A DNA stretch of 9,155 nucleotides, taken from Gammaproteobacteria bacterium (GTDB lineage: Bacteria; Pseudomonadota; Gammaproteobacteria; Chromatiales; Chromatiaceae). This document shows, in pieces, positions 5,752 to 9,155 of this stretch (position 1 is the first letter of the stretch; the number at the start of each line of letters is the position of its first letter). The DNA lies in NCBI GenBank assembly GCA_024644505.1, contig JAHEHQ010000082.1, positions 1-9,155 on the forward strand. The letters run 5' to 3'. The notes beneath the pieces are model-generated. The model worked only from the letters and a program-made list of their open reading frames with translations, was not told where the DNA came from and did not search any database. The position numbers and the translations under genes are program-made.

Positions 5752-8049
5752 TTAAAACGCAGAGCCGAAGGTGAATTGGAAGTTCTCCACATCGTCGCCG
5801 GCTTTTTCATTAAGGGGGAGTCCGAGACTGACGCCAAAAGCCCCGAACGGCGACAGCCAAAGCGCCGACATGCCGGTCGAGAATCTCAGTTCACCAGTAT
5901 CGAAGCCATCATCGAACACCGTATTGAAAACATTACCGCCATCGAGAAACAGGCCCAGACGGATGGTCTTTTCCATCAGGCTGAACGGTGCCGGAAAGTA
6001 TATCTCCGCGCTGCCCACGGTGCGAAGATTACCGCCAAGCGGATCATCATTGCTGTCCCTGGGCCCAAGGCTGTAGTCCTTGAAAGCCCGAACGGACTTG
6101 ATGCCGCCGGCAAAAAAGAGCTCCCAGGGGGGCAAATAGCGATTGTCGCCGTAGCCGTCTCCATACCCGAGGTCCAGCTTCAGTCCCAGGGTAAAGGTTC
6201 GGTTCAGCGGAATATAGCGCTTATGTACGTAACCCAACCTGTAATATTCCAGGTCGCTGCCCGGAATAGTGGCTAAGGCGAAAAAGCTCTGGGTGCCGCC
6301 TTTTGTGGGCATTATCGCCGAGTCTCTCGAGTCGTGGGTCCAGCTGAGCTTGGGTATAAAATCCACAAAATCAGTGCCGTTCAGCGCCTCGAATTCCAGC
6401 AACTCTTTCGACGCCTCCGTTCCCGTCTTGAACTCCGTGTCCACGATATCGAAATCCAGCCTGATCCGGTCTGTTTCATTGATGGGGATGCCGAAATTGA
6501 CACCCAAGCGACTCCTGTTGGTCGCATACCTGGCAATATCCACCTCACCGAAATCTGTCTTTCTGTAACTGACTATGAATCCCCTGCTGATGCCGTCCAC
6601 CGTGAAATAGGGGTTCGTATAGCCTAGCTGGTAAAGCGTGTTGGATTTACTGGTGTTGAAAGCGAGGCTGATCCTCTTGCCCGTTCCCAGGAAATTGTTC
6701 TGAGAGAGGCTGGCGTTGAACAGCAACCCATCGGACTGGGAGAATCCAAGTCCCGCCGAAATGTTACCCATCTGTTTCTCGCTAACGGAGATATCCACGT
6801 CGACCTGGTCCGTGGAACCCGCCACGGCGGGCGTTTCCACATTCACTTCATCGAAATAACCCAGCCGCTGCAGGCGCTCCCTCGACTGCCGGACCTTGGC
6901 GGAGGAAAACCAGCCGGCTTCCATCTGGCGCATTTCACGGCGCAGCACCTCATCCCTTGTCTGGTGATTTCCCCTCATATTGACCCGGCGTACATAAACC
7001 CGCTTGCCGGGGTCCACGAAAAAGGTGATCTCGACCTGCTTCTGCTCTTCGTCGATGTCTGGAATACTGTTGACGTTGGCGAAGGCATAACCTTTCTCAC
7101 CGAGCATTTTGGTGATGTCGTCAGCACTTCCGATAACCACCTTTCGAGAAAACGCCTCCCCGCGGGCAAGCTTTATCAAGGGGAAAAAGACTTCCGGCGC
7201 AGCCACCAGGTCGCCCGCCAGCTTGATGTCCCGAATGGTGTAGACTTCGCCTTCGGTGATATTGATGGTGACATAGATATCTTTTTTGTCCGGCGAGATG
7301 GTCACCTGGGTCGATTCGATCTTGAAATTGATGTAACCCCGGTCCAGATAGAATGACCTCAGTTTTTCGAGGTCGCCGGCGAGCTTCTGCCTGGAATACT
7401 GATCATCCTTGGATATGAAGGATAAAAAACCCGACGGACTCAATTCGAAATCATCCGTAACATCGTCCTTGTCGAAGGCATGATTTCCGATGATATTGAT
7501 CTTTTTGATCCTGGCGGTCAGGCCCTCGGATATATCGATGTCGATGGCCACCCTGTTTCTCTCCAGGGGTGTGACGGTGGTTTCAATCTGAACGCCGTAT
7601 TTGCCCTGGTTGAAGAACATTCGGCGCAGTTCCTGCTCGATTTTGTCCAGGACGAACCGGTTGAACACCCTGCCCTCCGCGAGACCTATGTCCTTCAGAG
7701 AGGTAAGCAGCTGCTCGGTTTCGATGGACTTGTTGCCCGAAATGTTGATGTCTGATATCGCTGGACGCTCGGTGACGATGACAATGAGCACGTCCCCATC
7801 CCTCTCCAGCCTGACGTCCTTGAAAAAACCGGTCCTGTACAACTCCCGAATGATCAGTGAGGTATCCTCACTCCCGATCTCCTGGCCCATCTTTACCGGG
7901 AGATAGGTAAAGACGGTGCCCGCAGAGATCCGTTGCAACCCCTCAACCCGGATATCGCTGATCTTAAACTCCCCGGCACTCATCACCGGCAGCGCATAGC
8001 AGCTGGCCAGCAATATCAGGGTGCGGAGAAATCCAAAATAAGGCTTCAT
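5752..8049 (-). CDS. bamA: Outer membrane protein assembly factor BamA
   Basis: BamA is the Omp85 core of the BAM complex that folds and inserts beta-barrel proteins into the outer membrane. From the ATG at 8049 it has 765 residues. The signal peptide is about residues 1-25 (ending MSA before GEFKISDI); five POTRA domains follow to about residue 425 (second to fifth beginning near PAISDINI, RIKKINIIG, YTIRDIKLAG and YVRRVNMRG), then a 16-strand barrel. The last strand, NFQFTFGSAF, ends in Phe as an outer-membrane beta-signal should. The loop-6 motif is VRAF (R654, A655) instead of VRGF/VRGY, followed by the usual SLGPRDS. Another oddity is LLASC at residues 13-17, a lipobox-like match in the signal peptide. 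An in-frame TTG at 8064 would add five residues (MHLYV), but the ATG starts a normal signal peptide. Neither start has a clear Shine-Dalgarno; the leader is AT-rich. skp follows after 18 nt. Confidence 0.97.
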   Translation of the reverse strand: MKPYFGFLRTLILLASCYALPVMSAGEFKISDIRVEGLQRISAGTVFTYLPVKMGQEIGSEDTSLIIRELYRTGFFKDVRLERDGDVLIVIVTERPAISDINISGNKSIETEQLLTSLKDIGLAEGRVFNRFVLDKIEQELRRMFFNQGKYGVQIETTVTPLERNRVAIDIDISEGLTARIKKINIIGNHAFDKDDVTDDFELSPSGFLSFISKDDQYSRQKLAGDLEKLRSFYLDRGYINFKIESTQVTISPDKKDIYVTINITEGEVYTIRDIKLAGDLVAAPEVFFPLIKLARGEAFSRKVVIGSADDITKMLGEKGYAFANVNSIPDIDEEQKQVEITFFVDPGKRVYVRRVNMRGNHQTRDEVLRREMRQMEAGWFSSAKVRQSRERLQRLGYFDEVNVETPAVAGSTDQVDVDISVSEKQMGNISAGLGFSQSDGLLFNASLSQNNFLGTGKRISLAFNTSKSNTLYQLGYTNPYFTVDGISRGFIVSYRKTDFGEVDIARYATNRSRLGVNFGIPINETDRIRLDFDIVDTEFKTGTEASKELLEFEALNGTDFVDFIPKLSWTHDSRDSAIMPTKGGTQSFFALATIPGSDLEYYRLGYVHKRYIPLNRTFTLGLKLDLGYGDGYGDNRYLPPWELFFAGGIKSVRAFKDYSLGPRDSNDDPLGGNLRTVGSAEIYFPAPFSLMEKTIRLGLFLDGGNVFNTVFDDGFDTGELRFSTGMSALWLSPFGAFGVSLGLPLNEKAGDDVENFQFTFGSAF

Positions 8050-8083
8050 AACATAAAGGTGCAACTAATTGTTTTTATTTGGA

Positions 8084-8113
8084 AATATAAAAATCACCCA
8101 GGCTTTACGCGAA
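8084..8113 (-). promoter_or_regulatory. Possible sigma-70-like promoter before bamA
   Basis: On the minus strand TATATT (8089-8084) matches five of six bases of the -10 consensus. TTCGCG (8113-8108), 18 bp upstream, matches only three of six bases of the -35. It would give a short AT-rich leader of roughly 30 nt before the bamA ATG. I looked for a sigma-E type GGAACTT/TCAAA pair, known upstream of bamA in enteric bacteria, and found none in the 164-bp gap between rseP and bamA. This is a weak prediction. Confidence 0.25.
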
Positions 8114-8213
8114 ATACACCGGTATATCGATCGGGAACAGTTGCTTTCTGCTCGGGAAACGGCTCCAAGAAGGCTTTTTGTGACGGGGTGGTAGTATAAA
8201 TAACTTTGAGGAA

Positions 8214-9155
8214 CTATCCCAGCAGACGGGATATGTCCACGTAGAAAGCCAGCCCCATCAGCGCGAGAATAATCATCAGGCCGATACGCTGGCCCTGCAT
8301 CTGGGCATTTTCCGACAACGGACTGCCCTTTACGGCTTCAGCCAGAAAAAACAGCAGGTGCCCCCCATCCAGAACCGGCACCGGCAACAGATTCAACACC
8401 CCCAGACTGATACTGACCAGGGCAAGAAATTTGACGAAATAGACTGTCCCGTAGCTCGCCGTTTTCCCCGCTGTCTGAGCAATGGATATCGGACCGCTCA
8501 GATTTTTTACCGACGCTTCGCCGGTCAGCATACGCCCCAGCATCTTGAGCATGAACACGGACATCTCGCCGGTTTTCGCCACCGAGGCCCCGATGGCCTC
8601 AAGGGGCCCCAGCCGCACCTCGACCCGGTACTCGTCGTAGAAATCCTCGGGCACCTGTACGGCAGCGCCGATCCGGCCGTATCTGACGCCGCCCTGCTCC
8701 AGCCCTCCCACGATTATCGGCAATTCGCGGACAATACCATCCCTCTCCACTGACAGCTGCATGCGCTTATCGGGGCTCTTTCGAATCAACGATACCAGAT
8801 CCGACCACTCTTTCTGGGGTTCGCCATCTGCGCTGATCACCAGATCCCCCGACTCCAGGCCGGCAGCCTCCGCGGCCTCGCCGGGAACGATCTCGCCGAT
8901 GACCGGGGGGAGACTGGGTCGCATGGGCTCCAGACCCAGACCCGGCAGTACACCGCCGCTGTCTGCAAGATCGGCCAGGTCGTCTCCCGAGAGCAGACGA
9001 AGCTGCTCATACCCATCAACATCCCTCACCCGGATGGTAAGCGTTTCCCCTCTGGCGGCATCGGCCATCAGCCTGTATGCCACCGTTTCCCAGGTGGGTG
9101 TGGACCTGTCCCCGATGCTGAGCACCTCATCCCCTTTGGAGAACCCGGCACGGTA
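8214..9155 (-). CDS. rseP: RIP zinc metalloprotease RseP, N-terminal part outside window
   Basis: RseP is an inner-membrane site-2 protease that cuts the transmembrane segment of anti-sigma factor RseA after DegS, releasing sigma-E, and that also clears remnant signal peptides. The frame is open to the right edge (YRAGFSKGDEV before the GTG at 9125), so only the C-terminal 313 residues are visible. The HEXXH zinc motif and first membrane segments lie outside. Visible parts in order are most of PDZ1 (AGFSKGDEVLSIG to about TLTIRVRD), PDZ2 (PPVIGEIVPGEAAEAAGLESGD), the MSVFMLKMLGRML segment, NLSGPISIAQ, then a membrane helix with the NLLPVPVLDGGHLL motif. Its Asp (codon 8369-8367) is the third zinc ligand, E. 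coli D402. A last membrane helix (LMIILALMGLAFYV) ends the protein. bamA follows after 164 nt, the usual gammaproteobacterial order. Confidence 0.96.
   Translation of the reverse strand, partial: YRAGFSKGDEVLSIGDRSTPTWETVAYRLMADAARGETLTIRVRDVDGYEQLRLLSGDDLADLADSGGVLPGLGLEPMRPSLPPVIGEIVPGEAAEAAGLESGDLVISADGEPQKEWSDLVSLIRKSPDKRMQLSVERDGIVRELPIIVGGLEQGGVRYGRIGAAVQVPEDFYDEYRVEVRLGPLEAIGASVAKTGEMSVFMLKMLGRMLTGEASVKNLSGPISIAQTAGKTASYGTVYFVKFLALVSISLGVLNLLPVPVLDGGHLLFFLAEAVKGSPLSENAQMQGQRIGLMIILALMGLAFYVDISRLLG

Noticed and set aside
7933..8199. 88-codon plus-strand frame over the bamA 5' end and leader
   Set aside because: It is antisense to the bamA signal peptide and POTRA1 start, with no motif or ribosome binding site.
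8114..8213. Sigma-E promoter or rseP terminator between rseP and bamA
   Set aside because: No GGAACTT-like -35 element was found at suitable distance from a TCAAA/TCTGA-like -10, and no stem followed by a T-run is present.

Overview
This window looks like chromosomal DNA from a Gram-negative gammaproteobacterium. It is moderately GC-rich and tightly packed. Most of it is the conserved outer-membrane biogenesis cluster on the minus strand, in the order rseP - bamA - skp - fabZ - lpxA - lpxB - rnhB. The proteins resemble the gammaproteobacterial families closely (for example the LpxA, LpxB, RNase HII and GlgB catalytic motifs keep E. coli-like spacing). The genus cannot be named from sequence alone; a free-living or symbiotic member of a Chromatiales-like lineage is a guess.

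Layout. Positions 1-2057 (+) hold the 3' part of glgB, glycogen branching enzyme, cut at the left window edge. An 80-bp convergent gap (2058-2137) with one weak hairpin separates it from the minus-strand cluster. Reading that cluster in transcription order (right to left): the 3' part of rseP, cut at the right edge (9155-8214); an AT-rich leader; bamA (8049-5752); skp (5733-5212); a 144-bp gap containing an inverted repeat; fabZ (5067-4627); lpxA (4630-3860); lpxB (3842-2697); and rnhB (2704-2138). fabZ/lpxA and lpxB/rnhB overlap, and lpxA/lpxB are 17 nt apart, so these four are very probably translationally coupled. No stretch over 300 bp lacks a gene.

How the genes work together. RseP is the intramembrane protease of the sigma-E envelope stress cascade. 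BamA inserts outer-membrane beta-barrels. Skp carries unfolded outer-membrane proteins through the periplasm to BamA. FabZ dehydrates 3-hydroxyacyl-ACPs and so competes for the substrate that LpxA puts on UDP-GlcNAc. LpxB makes the lipid A disaccharide. RnhB removes ribonucleotides from DNA and is a traditional passenger of this operon.

Points of interest. The lpxD gene normally found between skp and fabZ is absent, and dnaE does not follow rnhB. LpxA has Met at the acyl-chain 'hydrocarbon ruler' position, predicting preference for a C10 hydroxyacyl chain. BamA carries VRAF instead of the near-universal VRGF/VRGY loop-6 motif. lpxA and lpxB appear to start at TTG. I found no mobile element, CRISPR array, RNA gene or clearly new system; this is a core-genome locus with a few noteworthy variations.
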